From Spirometra erinaceieuropaei (lineage: Eukaryota > Platyhelminthes > Cestoda > Diphyllobothriidea > Diphyllobothriidae), in contig CACRXP010000227.1 in the NCBI GenBank assembly GCA_902702965.1, positions 808,778 through 872,777 of the forward strand: a stretch of DNA of 64,000 nucleotides, given 5' to 3'. The stretch's first letter is position 1. Each line of letters opens with the position of its first letter. A program made the translations under genes and the position numbers. Shown in pieces: positions 1 through 10,341 of this stretch. The notes under the pieces are model-generated. The model searched no databases. It was given only the letters and a program-made list of their open reading frames with translations, and was not told the DNA's origin.

Positions 1-389
1 GAGGAGGAGAGAATTTGGCAAACTGGCCGCAGAATCGGAGTTCACAGGCGACTGGAGAATGAGTGCTTATAAGGGTCGACGAGTCCCGCTGTCCTCACAA
101 TTGCTCGCCTCTGAGCTAGGGCAGTTTCAACACCGACAGGAGAAGGAGAAGGAAGATCTGCTACCTCGACTCGCTCTTCCGACGTAAGCCCAGCATGTGT
201 ATGCAATGGCCAGTGAAAGAGAAAGAGAAAATCTGCGACCACAACGTAAACCTCGCATGTGTGCGCAGTGACTGTGAGGGACAATGAGTGACAATGGGAT
301 CACCGCAGAGTCCTCGCCTTAGTCATCGCCAGGTCTAGGATTGTTCGCTTTAGTCGGCGTGGGATCGAACAAAGGGTACTTTGCCAATA

Positions 390-537
390 GAAGCAAAGGG
401 ATGAGTCCCAGGAGGCAGTCGTAGAGAAGGAGACACAATCGCTCGGACAAGAGTTTTATTCCCCTGACGTTTCGGACTTCTGCCCTAAGCCCTCATCAGA
501 GACAATAGCAGATACGTGTGCCTCATGCACAAGGGAC
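390..537 (-). mobile_element. PLE group A 3' end fragment (5'-truncated)
   Basis: Reverse-strand copy of the terminal region of the hammerhead-bearing PLE group. It shares the tail (TTGCCAATAGAAG, then GAGTCCCAGGA, then GAAGGAGACAC..ATCG), the hammerhead and the following GCACAAGG block with the copies at 55306-56248 and 16449-16545. The coding part is missing, so this is a short 5'-truncated insertion. The older sequence divergence and the lack of coding capacity indicate a dead copy. Confidence 0.7.
462..504 (-). ncRNA. Type I hammerhead ribozyme motif (canonical core)
   Basis: On the minus strand the order is GTCT, CTGATGA, stem II arm GGGCTT, loop AGGGCAG, arm AAGTCC, GAAA, CGTC, AGG. 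This fits the hammerhead core: CUGAUGA, closed stem II, GAAA, and a GUC cleavage triplet. Stem II gives six pairs including one G-U. Helix I can form about three pairs between GTCT and the AGG after the cleavage site. Helix III is only ACGU, as in the minimal hammerheads known from PLEs and retrozymes, which tend to work as dimers. This is the only copy here without an extra T after CTGATGA. Confidence 0.75.
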
Positions 538-597
538 TGCAATCACCGCCAGACCCAGGATCGCTCGATTTATTCGGCTTGGTATCGAGCGAAGGCT

Positions 598-2446
598 AAT
601 TCGCCCGTTTAATTAATGTAGGCTTCCTCACTGTCCTGTGCACGACCTTAGGGGGTTCGTATTTGAACAAAACAATTTGACGGAAACGGAAGACGACCTC
701 AAGCAACCCCCGATGGCTAAAGACAAACCTACACACAAGTATAAAAGGATTCACATGAGACGATTTTGAGCTACGGAACCCCATTTCCTGGCTCTCGGAT
801 TGGGACCCACACGGACTTAGTAGTGCAATGAAGATACCCTTGTCAAACTTCTGAATGTTCCCGGAAGTTAAAATGTGAACCTGAAGTAAAGTTTTCTACC
901 CGAATGTCGATGTTAGTATGTCAGCTCACTTGATCAGCCGCGTAATGTCAAACCTTTCCCAAACAAACAGTCATAAGTAGTGTGAGTATAAACGGAAAAT
1001 AATCTGGCGCGCTACCGGCAGAGGTACTACCTGATCGTCCGGAGATGCGTGTTTCGTATTTTGTGAATGCTACGCGGTCACTCCTCTGAAGCTAATGGAC
1101 TTCAACTAATATTCATATAAAATTCTAGCCCGAACCTGAGAAAGCCTGTACTGGAGACCTTTACCCCAGTTTATACGATTCAAAGACAGTTTTTTGTATG
1201 AAATGCATTGGAATATACCAGCGCTTTTTTTCAAATTCGTAATCTAATTATTCAGCAATTCATTTATTCCAGTAATTTCGAAATGTCAAATTACAGCATC
1301 ACTGGAGAGGTTTTCAAAGGGAATTCGTCGAAACTGACTGACGTTCACCTCCCTAGGCGTCAGGTGGGACGGTTAATGAATTGGATATGTGAAAGGGCGC
1401 ATGCCGATTTTAATATTTGTCAAGTTTTTTTATGAATTCGGAGTGTGGACGCTAATTTCGTCAAGGATACCCCAATATTCGTTTTCATTACTGCAAATCA
1501 CTTCAATTTGCCGAAATATCTAAACTGCTTTTCACACTTATTGGGGGAAGCATTTAGCTCCCCTCCCCCTGCTATCCGCTAATCGTATCCTGCTTCTATA
1601 AACTGATCTGTCAATCACGATCCTCCAATGAATGCGACATATGGCCTTATTCTAGCGGTGGCGATTGCACAGATGTTCACCTGTTTTCATCGCCACCACC
1701 TCTGCTGCCCTGAATACCAGTATCCTTGCGAAATTCCACTTCGCGCGGTTCCTTATTCTCGCTGTACCTGCAGAAGACAGTTTAAAGGTAAACTGGACGA
1801 AATCCCTGAACCGCGTAATTTGTTCATTTCTTGAAAAACTTCCGTGTTCCGGATTGAGTAATAAACTCACTCTAGACCGGTTCCATGATTATAAGTAAAT
1901 GTTCAAGGAGAATGTGCATTGGGTCTGAGGATGAAATTAATCTAAACCGAAAGCAGCATTGGATTCATGTAATCATTTTTTATCTCATTTCAGTGCCGAT
2001 TGTCTAAATATCTTAATTTCAGGGACTGTGTGTATTCCACAGGATGTGAGTCCGTATTTCAAGTGGTAAAGCACTCTACCTGGAAATGACCTGCGTCTTA
2101 ACAGTGGTGGCCACATCATTCATTTTTATCATTTCAACAACACTTTTTTGATTAAATCTGTTCATTTTGTTAGTTACTTAACCGTAAGAATGCTTCGGAT
2201 AAAAATGTTAGATGATGAGTTGTCAGAAAAATCTTAGAAACTTTCTCCGAATAAACGGGTCGATTTTCGGTAGATGACGGGGCCTTCATAAATTCCACAG
2301 TACATTAGAAAGTTAAACTGTGACTACCTGTAACGGACAAGCTCCAGCATTTTCATCAATCTATCATGCAAGTAGTTAGGTTATCCTAACGATATAATTG
2401 GTTTCTACGAGAAAGGATATTGTAAGTGCCTGGAAATGTTATAATC
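598..2446. other. Unassigned AT-rich stretch
   Basis: No convincing coding region, RNA gene or terminal repeats seen. Open frames are short (up to about 77 codons), overlap on both strands and show no recognised motifs. Confidence 0.4.
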
Positions 2447-2826
2447 TGTTATGCCCCGGCCTGGTACTTGAAAACACGTGGAGCGTATGCGCACAAGACT
2501 CTTGTTCCCAATACCAACGCGACAGAGAAGGATAACACCACCGGCCACGGAAAAGTGTATTAGAAAACTGCAAGTCAAGCCTAACTGTAAAAAGCAGCAC
2601 GTATTTATAACATCCTACTGGGGTTTGCCTGCATTCGGTCCAATGCACTTTGAAAAGAAAATTCCAGACTAGTTGATCGATTACTCGCATACACAGATCG
2701 ATCAGGCTCGGGATGAGCAGCCAATGGCGAAGCGCCACGATTATGCTGACAGCGCGGTAGAGAAAACGCACGTGGCCTCCAGTGATTGGCTGGCTCTTGT
2801 TTTTGGGTATGTAGGCACTCCCAACA
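2447..2826. repeat. LTR-like repeat copy 1 (TG...CA ends)
   Basis: A 380-bp sequence starting TGTTATGCC and ending ACTCCCAACA has a clear second copy at 32679-33052. Shared blocks include CCTGGTACTTGAAA, TAATACCAACGCG, TTTATAAC, GAGAAAACGCACGTGGCCTC and GGCTCTTGTTTTTGGG. TG/CA ends, a length near 380 bp and an internal TATA-like TTTATAAC suit a solo LTR, but no 5-bp target duplication and no internal retroelement domains are visible beside it. It could also be an unrelated dispersed repeat. Confidence 0.5.
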
Positions 2827-3463
2827 TCACCTCAGGACCACAGTATCCTGATGCATGAAGTTACCTCAGAATATGCTCAGTGGCGACGTCTTCGCATTCT
2901 GCCTAGGCAGCTTTTTTCAGTCTTATGACGTAAACTTATTGGTGCTTTGATTGGTGTTTTGTGAAATTCCGCACAGATCTGCATGATGCTCTTATGTACG
3001 TACTGAATGGAAAGAAGGAATTTTACCGTGTCATTAATTCTCTCTCTCACCCGGACATGAAAGCCACACAACTCACAGTTATCCGTCAGGACGATCGTCA
3101 GAGGGGGGAATAGTTTGACGTCGCCACCAATAAAACGATCCTCATGGTACAATCCGGTGAAAGGTAAATTAACTTAACCTAACACGGACTGCAAACGGAA
3201 GGAATATGCAAGCCTACTGGGGACTCCTGTAAGGGGGGTAGGTAGTTAATGTTAGTTTTATTAGTAAGGCGGCAATTAATAGAATCTACTGAAGACATCA
3301 AGAAAACTCGCATTTCTGCCTTATGTTTGTTTTATCATTCCAAAGACGTACCGAGATAGGCTTTGCAGTTTGACATATGTGAATTAGGGGAGTCTAAACA
3401 AGCGAAAAACAGATAATCTAAGGTTATTTATTAAAGGCCGAATTGCAGATGACGGTATACGGC

Positions 3464-3530
3464 AGGGAAGCCTAACCCTAACCTTAGCCCAATCCCAGCC
3501 CTTTCCTAACCCAACCCCAACTTCAAGTCT
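3464..3530. repeat. Degenerate telomere-like (CCCTAA) tract
   Basis: Short interstitial run of CCTAACCCTAACCTTAGCCC type units decaying into CCCAACCCCAAC. The surrounding DNA (2827-4190) shows no other recognisable feature. Confidence 0.6.
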
Positions 3531-4189
3531 TGCCTTAATCACTTTACTAAGCTTACGTAGAAACCTAGCCCTCACATAACGCGCCCACCAAAATAAAATA
3601 AACGGTCATGTTATAGCGATAAAACATGGGCTCACATATCCAATCGCTGCCGAAGTAAGTTTAAAAATTCCCCTGATAAGCTTAGTAGGAACTATGCCCT
3701 CTATTGCTCTGCTCATTATGTCTGGGCCCCGAAATCTTCCAGGTTTGATTGTCATTCCGATCACGTGCTGCCTGGGATTTTTGAATTTTGAAACTGTTTC
3801 TCTGATATTGGGCCTGGCCTGGCGAAAAGTGAAAAGCTCGCTGCTCTACGTTTCCGTCAACACGGACGTCAATTTTGAATTCAGATACTTTTGTTGTCGA
3901 TTCTGTGGCAAGGCGTGGCACAGTCGTTAGGTTTCAGCTCAACGGCAGGTCTCACAACACTTTGCATGGGCTCTTACAAAAATACTCCGGCAGTCTAATG
4001 TTATTTCTCCGGAAGTAAATGCTCGAGGCTGGGTAAAGCCATATTCATAAGTCTTTTTGGGTTGAGGTCGTCGCTATGCCATTGCATACAGGCATGAACT
4101 ACTGCATAGTTTTATTTTTTCTTGATAAATTGGGTAAAGAATATCATTAAATTAGGAGAAATACTTATCTGAGCTATTGTCCTTCTTCA

Positions 4190-4500
4190 ATATACATATT
4201 GTAGAGTCACGCGTATATGCCGAAACAGATTTCGGTGTAATACGGTACTATCGATAGAATAAAGTAATAAAAAACGTACAAACCTCAACAATGGATACCC
4301 TAGACAAGAAATTCCATTGCTACTGTTCGAGCGAATCAAATTCCCAGCTCAAGGTCAGAATACAAAAAGTAGTTAATTAAAAGAACGCCTATCACACTCG
4401 AAAGAGGGTTACGAAAAGGGGGGAAGGGGAATGTCAACAGGGGCCAAATGTGGAAGCACTTGCGAGGAGGGCGCGGAGAATTCCACGCGTTGACCAGTTG
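4190..4500 (+). repeat. Dispersed repeat, copy 1 (partner at 27480)
   Basis: Shares TCACGCGTATA, AATAAAAAACGTACAAACC, TCAACAATGGAT, TACTGTTCGAGC, TTCCCAGCTCAAGGTC, GGGGAATGTCAACAGGGGC and GTGGAAGCAC with 27480-27790 in the same orientation. Both copies hold an ATG in the same context, opening a similar reading frame (MD..DK.F.CYCSS.SNSQLKV). Here that frame stops after about 27 codons. The second copy abuts the BEL/Pao remnant, so an LTR or leader role is possible but unproven. Confidence 0.55.
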
Positions 4501-4534
4501 GATTCAATAGGCTGCTTATTATAAAAAGATTTGG

Positions 4535-5205
4535 GAGTAAATACAAAGTGTAAATTAATTTGACGGAAGAAAAGTTCTCTCTATAAACACAAAATGTTAT
4601 GTGTAAGATCAGGCCTATCAGTTTTATTTAAATTTATTAGGCACCTGCCGACCTCATAGCATGTCACCTTATGAAAACTTTTGTTCCTACGATGTCCTTA
4701 TCGGTGAAATCAAGCAAAATCCAGTTTCTCTTGTTGAATTCCATCTCACTTAACTCAAACGAGTCAAGGGTAACACGACTCCCTGGAAGACTGTTTTGGA
4801 ATCTACACTCAGAATTTAGGCAGTTGACAAACCGTCATGTATGAAATCACACTAATTATTAAAGGATATTTAGATTTAAACTTCCCTGAAGCACTATTAC
4901 TCGACGTTATTTTATTTCGGTTTTTATATTTATTATGTTTTTGTATACGAATACATTCTATACATTTAAAAACGAAGTTTGCTAAATTAGAGCCACGTCT
5001 GACGTTTTCGGGATATTGCGCTTTTCTAAAGAAATCGGTATTTCTAAACAACGCAACACTGCCTTTACTATTTATTTTATGTTTTTAATTCTTTTAAACT
5101 TGTACTTAACTAACATAGACACTGAACTCATAGAATGATGTCGGTTTGCGAGTGATTGGCAATCATTCGTAAATTTCGACACATTTCATGGGTTAGGTCA
5201 CTACG
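4535..5205 (-). mobile_element. Mar-A non-autonomous DNA transposon, truncated copy
   Basis: Reverse-oriented copy of the end of the 1.85-kb element at 18900-20749. It carries the terminal ATTTCATGGGTTAGGTCAC near 5185-5205 and matches internally (GTGATTGGCAATCATTCGTAAATTTCG, GACGTTTTCGGGATATTGCGCTTTTC, TCTATAAACACAAAATG). The far end is missing. It encodes no transposase, and the open frames on both strands in the copy are chance. Confidence 0.65.
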
Positions 5206-5486
5206 CGATTATGCGCTTCCCCTGACGCAAACGACGAGAAAGGGCGATCTCCCGAATCACATGTTTCAGGAAAAGTTATTGGAAACAACGCACAATATGC
5301 CCATGCTTATGAAATCAGAAACTGGGATAGTTTACATGGCGCCATTATTAGGGCAATCAGGGCAATCTGTAGTCTAGCCTAACCATGGAGTCCTACGAGG
5401 TTCCATTTTATCTCGTCAGCCCTTTACGCCTCACACTGAGATCGCCCTAAGATCGCCTGTATGTCAGGTATGCTGATAATGATGAT

Positions 5487-5677
5487 GTGTTTTTTGGCCA
5501 GACTGCCAGGAACGAGGTCGATCACCGACTTCCTAAAGAAGGCTTGAACCACGTCTCAACATGGTCATTAGAGTACCGTCCTCAACTTAAGGGTCGAAAA
5601 TCAGCCAATGTGCCTCGCGACTGTGACCACCAATCATTTCTAAATCCTTTGGTATCTTCCTCAATAGAATCTCATCT
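5487..5677 (+). repeat. Dispersed repeat G, left part (split by a PLE insertion)
   Basis: Related to 21130-21370, sharing CCTCAACTTAAGGGTC, TGTGCCTC.CGACTG.GAC and TTCCTCAATAGA. The repeat resumes after the PLE at 7455 (CTCAAGTTCCTTGATG). The copy at 21 kb is uninterrupted and therefore shows the empty site. The element type of repeat G is unknown. Confidence 0.6.
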
Positions 5678-5850
5678 GAAGACGAGGTGGCGAGCATACG
5701 TAGCTTTCGATAAATTCGCATCGGGCCAATAGGAACAGGGTAGAAGTAAAACATTTCAGCGATAAGAGAAATCGATAAAAGTTCTCCTTAAAACACAGGC
5801 GGGGTGTGGGAATGTGGGAGGAGGGGGGAGGGGGAGGGGTAATAACGTCA
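5678..5850. repeat. Left inverted-repeat arm of PLE group C
   Basis: Reverse complement of 7222-7406 at high identity. Blocks such as CGATAAGAGAAATCGATAAA, GTTCTCCTTAAAACACAGGC and GTGGGAATGTGGG recur inverted on the other side. The G-rich run near 5815-5840 pairs with the C-run at 7236-7250. Confidence 0.9.
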
Positions 5851-5854
5851 GCTA

Positions 5855-6700
5855 GCACCACGCAGCTACCGAGAGGCCTTTGAATTCATTGACGACATAA
5901 AAGACCTCAACGTCAACGGCATGGCGATGTTCTCGCTAGACGTCTCCTCACTTTTTACAAACGTTCGGGTCACCGAGACGGTTGATTACATCTGTGATTT
6001 TCTATCTGCCAGTCAGCAGGAAATAGGAATTCCGACGAAGACACTCAAGGAACTATTACTAAGATGCACATTAAATGTGCCGTTCCCGTTCGACAACCAA
6101 CTCTATAGACAAGTAGACGGCGTTGCTATGGGCTCACTCCTTGGACCTCTCCTAGCCGATGTCTTCATGGGCAAATTGGAGAGATTCCAACTAAGCGAAC
6201 AGATCGATAAGCTTAAACATTACGGTCGCTATGTTGATGATATCTTTGCAATTTCCACTGCAGAAACCAACGTAGGTACCCTCTTAGATGCGGCAAATCA
6301 GGCACATCCGTCGATCAAATTCACGCTGAAGATCGAGACGGCCGGTTCTCTCCCTTTCTTAGATGTTCTTCTAAGCAGGAGATCTGACGGAAGTGTCCGA
6401 AGAAGCGTCTATCGGAAAAAAGCCTGGTCTGAAAAATACACGAACTTCACCAGTTACGTACTCTTCAAACAAAAGGGAAATCTAGTTCGATGTTTGGCAC
6501 AAAGAGCTAGAAAAATTTGTTCAACCGATAGCATTGAGGAGGAGTTCAGAAAACTCCAGGACTTCCTTCGAGAAAACGGGTATTCTGACAGGTTCATTGT
6601 AAAGAGCATTGTCGAAAGACCGGTCAAACCCACCACACTGACCGCTAAAAAGAAAACTTTATTCCTCAAAGTCCCTTTCCAAGGGGACGCGGCGAGTTAA
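5855..6700 (+). pseudogene. PLE reverse transcriptase fragment (group C)
   Basis: An uninterrupted frame ends at 6700. It reads upstream of the first ATG (5921) into YREAFEFIDDIKDLN, so the ATG is not the true start. RT motifs appear in order: FSLDVSSLFTNV (motif A aspartate), YRQVDGVAMGSLLGPLLADV (motif B region), YGRYVDDIFAI (YVDD catalytic box) and LPFLDVLLSR. The thumb and linker follow (RCLAQRARKIC, FLRENGYSDRFI). PLE RTs are related to telomerase RT and copy the element into target DNA. The N-terminal RT motifs are missing because the left inverted repeat abuts the coding region, so this is a truncated protein despite the clean frame. Confidence 0.88.
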
Positions 6701-6829
6701 CTCCGAAGGAGACGCCTTGAACAAGCTGTCTCGCGAACCTTCCCAGCAGCAAGGGTTCAAATATCATTCTCTACTAACCCTATTTTACGCGTAGAAGGTA
6801 AGGATAATTTGCCACCGCAGACCACCTCA

Positions 6830-7176
6830 ATGTGCATATATTCCCTCACTTGCTCCTGTGGAGCAGGTTTATCGGTCGCACGAGTCGGCGCTTATCCAAG
6901 AGAATACGGGAACAACTCCCGGCATGGTTGGAAAAAGGCGAAACGTGGCGTATAAGCAGCGCCATTCTCGCGCATGTTGTCGATTCCGGACATCGTGTGG
7001 ATCCCAACGAAGCTTTTCGTGTGATTTATAAGGTCCCATCGAGCTACCCTAAGCTACTAGGCCAGCGCCTGTTAGCGACAGCGGAAGCGGCCGCCATTAG
7101 GTTACGAAAGCCAATCTTATGTGCACAGAAGAACAACGTTCAGGCTCCGCGCCTACAGTGGTCGAAGGTCGACTAA
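6830..7176 (+). pseudogene. PLE GIY-YIG endonuclease domain with a frameshift
   Basis: From 6830 one frame reads MCIYSLTCSCGAGL. Near 6868 the sense moves to the next frame and reads FIGRTSRRLSKRIREQLPAW, then the C-terminal tail to the stop at 7176. Together these give the CxCG..YIGRT..RLS.RI.E pattern of the PLE GIY-YIG nuclease, which nicks target DNA. The conserved R and E positions are present but split by about a 1-bp indel. A related, more decayed tail (VIYKVPSSYPK versus MIYEVTSSYPK) occurs at 17650-18330 on the opposite strand. Confidence 0.82.
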
Positions 7177-7221
7177 CGGTACAACGTCCTCGCGCACTTC
7201 CGCTCTCACCCCGCCCCTGAT

Positions 7222-7406
7222 AATGACTACTATTACCCCCCCCCCCGTCCCCACATTCCCACACCCGCCTGTGTTTTAAGGAGAACTTTTATCGATTTCT
7301 CTTATCGCTGACATGTTTTACTTCTACCCCGTTCCTATATAACTGTACCGGTCCGCCGAGAATTTATTGAAAGCCACGTGTGCTCGCCACCGCGTCTTCT
7401 GATTAC
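7222..7406. repeat. Right inverted-repeat arm of PLE group C
   Basis: Partner of 5678-5850 in inverted orientation. After it come about 36 bp not found on the left, then the right target duplication at 7443-7454. The extra tail on one side is typical of PLE termini. Confidence 0.9.
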
Positions 7407-7454
7407 TGCTATGGGAATTTTCGCAACACTTAAACAGTCCAAAGAATCTCATCT

Positions 7455-7570
7455 CTCAAGTTCCTTGATGCTGTCCTGTCTTCATTTGGGATGCCTTTTT
7501 AAAAGAAGTTGCAATCCTCCGTATTGCATCGAATTTTACGCTTTTATTACATGCCTCAGTCTTTAATGGA
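7455..7570 (+). repeat. Dispersed repeat G, right part
   Basis: Continues repeat G after the PLE. CTCAAGTTCCTTGATG here corresponds to CTCCAGTTTCTTAGTG after 21352. The following 7571-8640 has no recognised feature. Confidence 0.45.
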
Positions 7571-8644
7571 CGATTAATGAATGCCTGCATCCTTTCCTGC
7601 TCGCCTGTCGTCTTTCTTGCTCTCCTAGAGAGGGAAATGTTCATTTGATGAAGTGTCTTCACGCGCCTATCCTACCCTCGGTGCCCCATATTTCTTTATG
7701 ATCGATACCATAGCAGGACGACCTTTTTAAACGGAGAATCAAACTTTTAATGGTGCGGCCCTGTTCTCTCAGTCCGACCTAATTAATGCGAAGTAACTCC
7801 CCCAAACGCCTTGGTTTGCATCATATCTCCTGCCCTACGTCGACGCATCAACGTTCCACTACACCATCGTCGACGGAGTAAATATAAAAAAATAGTAACA
7901 AGAATGATTTAAATATTGATCGAATCACCATACTCACAGTACGGATAGTGACTCAAGGTCCTGAGACCTGTTTTATCGAGGGATCTGTCTCGTCAAAGTT
8001 CTGATATAAAAGTGACTTACGGCCAAGCTGAAACTCCCCTTTAATTCTTCGTAGACTGTTGGCGAGGGATATATGTTTTTCAATCTCCACGTTGCTGCCC
8101 GTCTGTTGATTTTTCGTCGAGTTCCTCGGTGAAAAAATGTGTGTACTAGGGCTGTTTGCTGGTGATCGAATACCTCGAAAGACAGGACTCTCCGTCTGAC
8201 CCTAACTCTTTTCCGACAAGCTCGTTTCAGGAATGTGAACAAAACTGCTCCATACTTCAGTTCTCAACAGAAGTTCATACGACTGTGACCTAGCTTGCCT
8301 TTCTGTGACCAGAGAGTTCTTTTCTGGTTTCACATTTTCTCTGAAAAATATCGATTTCTTCGAAACGAGGATGTGGTCCGCCTTGCATTTCATGTCCTCA
8401 TTTCGAATTTTGGAATTTATTACCTAAATGAGAAGGTCTTTGTATATCCTGCTGAGTCAGCGTTATTGGAACGCTGCCTACTGTTTGGTAAAGACAAATT
8501 TTCCTGAAAATTGATAGCGATCGAGAGGATGGTCCGTTTTAATGACGATGCGATGCCACAGTGTCCTAAAGGACATAACGAGGCTGCAGCAGTGAATATT
8601 GTTGTGCTGGACACGGGAATTGGGACTCCCCTTATTACAAGCGT

Positions 8645-8760
8645 TCTTACCATAAATTCCAGGATAGGGGGGCTGGAATCAGGGTGAGGGTCAGGGCGGA
8701 TAAGGAGGAGATTTATGAGGTTTAGGGTTAGAGTTGGGTTTAAAATGGTTAGAACTAAAG
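8645..8760. repeat. Degenerate telomere-like (TTAGGG) tract
   Basis: Contains GGTTTAGGGTTAGAG and GGGTGAGGGTCAGGG type units, decayed and short. It is one of several such tracts in the window. Confidence 0.5.
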
Positions 8761-9104
8761 TTAGAACAAGGGGATATAAACGTTTCTGGAATTTAGCGCG
8801 ATGTTACCTGTTACATCCTTATGGTCAATATTTGGAATTCTCCACGCATCTCTCCCAAGTGTCCCAGATTCTCTCTCCCGTTGTTGATATTTTCTCCCTA
8901 ACTTTGTACGCCTTTTGGGCATGAGGTATGCTGTTTTAGTCAATTGATTCCTTTGCCTAACGTTGAGTTTGAAAATTCGACTTGTTCGAACGTCGACTGA
9001 GGAATTCTCTGGCAAGGGCGTTTACTGGTGGAGTTTGTATTTTTTCCTTTTTATTAATATTCTGTCAGTGGCATCGTACATTCATGCACATATATATATG
9101 CAGG

Positions 9105-9275
9105 ATGATATCATCGACAAAGACAAGGGAGACTAGAATGGCCATTTTTGGCTTGTTAGCCGTCTTCAGCCAGTCAGTCCCAACCCCGAAGTGTGGCATA
9201 CCAGAGGCTCGAGCTCACGACCTGTTTGTTAGAAGTCCACACCTCTAACCACTGAGCCACGAGCCCGTTGACTTG
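9105..9275 (-). mobile_element. tRNA-headed SINE, reverse copy
   Basis: Reverse copy of the SINE best seen at 9590-9873. The tRNA-like head lies near 9200-9270, including CTAACCACTGAGCCACGAGCC (A-box region on the minus strand) and GGCTCGAGCTCACGACC (B-box region). The SINE body with GACAAAGACAAGGGAGAC is at 9115-9135. It forms the left side of a large palindrome. Confidence 0.75.
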
Positions 9276-9757
9276 TCGGTTTTCGATCGGGAATATAAAG
9301 TGGTAGGGGGCGCTCACCGATCGTTGTTACGGAACTCACTCGTTCCGTTGTGCCTTATGGACTCTCTCTCGAGCCCAACCAGCAGTCGCACAACGGCCCA
9401 TGACATAGGCAGAATGATATTACCGACAAAGACAAGGGAGACCACTCTGCCTATGTCATGGGCCGTTGTGCGACTGTTGGTTGGGTTCGAGAGAGAGTCC
9501 ATAAGGCGCAAGGGAACCAGTGACTTCCCTATTAACGATCGGTGAGCGTCCCCTACCATTGTATATTACCGATCGAAAAACCGACAGGACGACGGACTCG
9601 TGGCTCAGTGGTTAGATGCGTGGACTTCTAACAAACAGGTCGTGAGTTCGAGCCTCGGGTGTTCCACACTTCGGGCTTGGGTATGGCTGGCTGACGACGG
9701 CTAATAAGTCAGAAATGGCCATTCCAGTCTCCCTTGTCTTTGTCGGCAATATCATTC
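9105..9757. repeat. Palindrome of about 650 bp built from two inverted SINEs
   Basis: The two halves are near reverse complements around a centre near 9430. Pairs include CGGTTTTCGATCGG with CCGATCGAAAAACCG, CTTATGGACTCTCTCTCGAG with CTCGAGAGAGAGTCCATAAG, and ACATAGGCAGA with TCTGCCTATGT. Look-alike reading frames on both strands (9273-9545 and 9314-9559) are a consequence of the symmetry, not genes. Confidence 0.8.
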
Positions 9758-9873
9758 TGCCTATATATCATGCGCCGCTGTGCGGCTGCTGGTTGGGCTC
9801 GAGCGAGAGCCCTTAAGGCACAACGGAACGAGTGACTTCCCTATTAATGATCGGTGAGTGCCCCCTACCACTA
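9590..9873 (+). mobile_element. tRNA-headed SINE, nearly full length (about 285 bp)
   Basis: The head GGCTCAGTGGTTAGATGCG matches a pol III A box and AGTTCGAGCCT matches a B box, with an anticodon-like TCT between them, suggesting descent from a tRNA-Arg type gene. The body contains GGTATGGCTGGCTGACGACG, CCATTCCAGTCTCCCTTGTC, CTGCTGGTTGGGCTCGAG, GGCACAACGGAACGAGTGA and CGGTGAGTGCCCCCTACCA. It ends in an (AT)n tail. SINEs are transcribed by pol III and moved by LINE enzymes. Other copies lie at 9105, 10866, 35893, 36724, 36890, 42065 and 56968. Confidence 0.82.
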
Positions 9874-9912
9874 GATATATATATATATATATATTACATA
9901 TATATATATATT
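9874..9912. repeat. (AT)n microsatellite, SINE tail
   Basis: About 39 bp of nearly pure AT repeat with one interruption, directly after the SINE 3' end. Confidence 0.9.
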
Positions 9913-9956
9913 TGCCGTACTAACAACTTGGTTATTAGCACTAAGCCCAGACACGC

Positions 9957-10341
9957 CGGCCGTTACACTGAACACCAGGTGGGACCGGAAACACAACCAA
10001 GCACACGGGTACACCTGGCGTAGTTGGTCCACCACTGCGGTCTCCCAAATGGATTATAAGCACATCATCGAACTGAAGTTCATCAGTGTCTCTCCACTTG
10101 CTATTCTTTCTCGATGCAGATCGGGTATTTATTCATACGAAGCGTAATTGCTTCATGAAACCAGTAGATCGGCGTGCGCCCATTCCTGTTTTAATACGTA
10201 CTCGATCTGCAATGAACTTCAGTTCGATGATGTGCTTATGACCCATCTGGTAGACCCCAGTGGTGGACCGACTGTGTCAGCTGTGTCTGTGCACATGTTT
10301 GTGTTTCTGGTCCTACCTGGTGGTCGGTGTAACGGCCGGCT
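9957..10341. repeat. Foldback repeat with arms of about 130 bp
   Basis: The left arm (9957-10087) and right arm (10210-10341) are imperfect reverse complements. CCGGCCGTTACAC pairs with GTGTAACGGCCGG, GGTCCACCACTG with CAGTGGTGGACC, and GCACATCATCGAACTGAAGTT with its inverse. The loop is about 120 bp. It lacks coding capacity and a visible target duplication. The flank at 10342-10865 shows nothing recognisable. Confidence 0.7.

Larger units (their letters stand above)
316..597. repeat. Degenerate direct repeats of about 60 bp flanking a PLE tail
   Basis: Positions about 316-375 and 538-597 align in the same orientation. Both run from TCAYCGCCAG through an AGGAT..TCG block and a CGG..TGG.ATCGA block to an AAGG end, at roughly 75-80% identity by eye. 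They bracket the ribozyme-bearing PLE tail at 390-537. They could be an unusually long target duplication or an older tandem repeat that received the insertion. Positions 1-315 contain no recognisable element. Confidence 0.45.
5678..7442 (+). mobile_element. Penelope-like element, group C, 5'-truncated insertion with inverted ends
   Basis: An insertion of about 1.76 kb bounded by the 12-bp direct duplication AGAATCTCATCT at 5666-5677 and 7443-7454. Inside are an inverted-repeat arm (5678-5850), a partial reverse transcriptase, a GIY-YIG endonuclease broken by a frameshift, the opposite arm (7222-7406), and a one-sided tail of about 36 bp. PLEs are known for inverted or direct terminal repeats (pLTRs) and variable target duplications, so the structure fits well. 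The RT lacks its N-terminal half, so the copy cannot move on its own. Confidence 0.85.

Noticed and set aside
9273..9559. Similar open frames on both strands as a possible gene pair
   Set aside because: They arise from the SINE palindrome: the two strands have the same sequence, so both read the same peptide.
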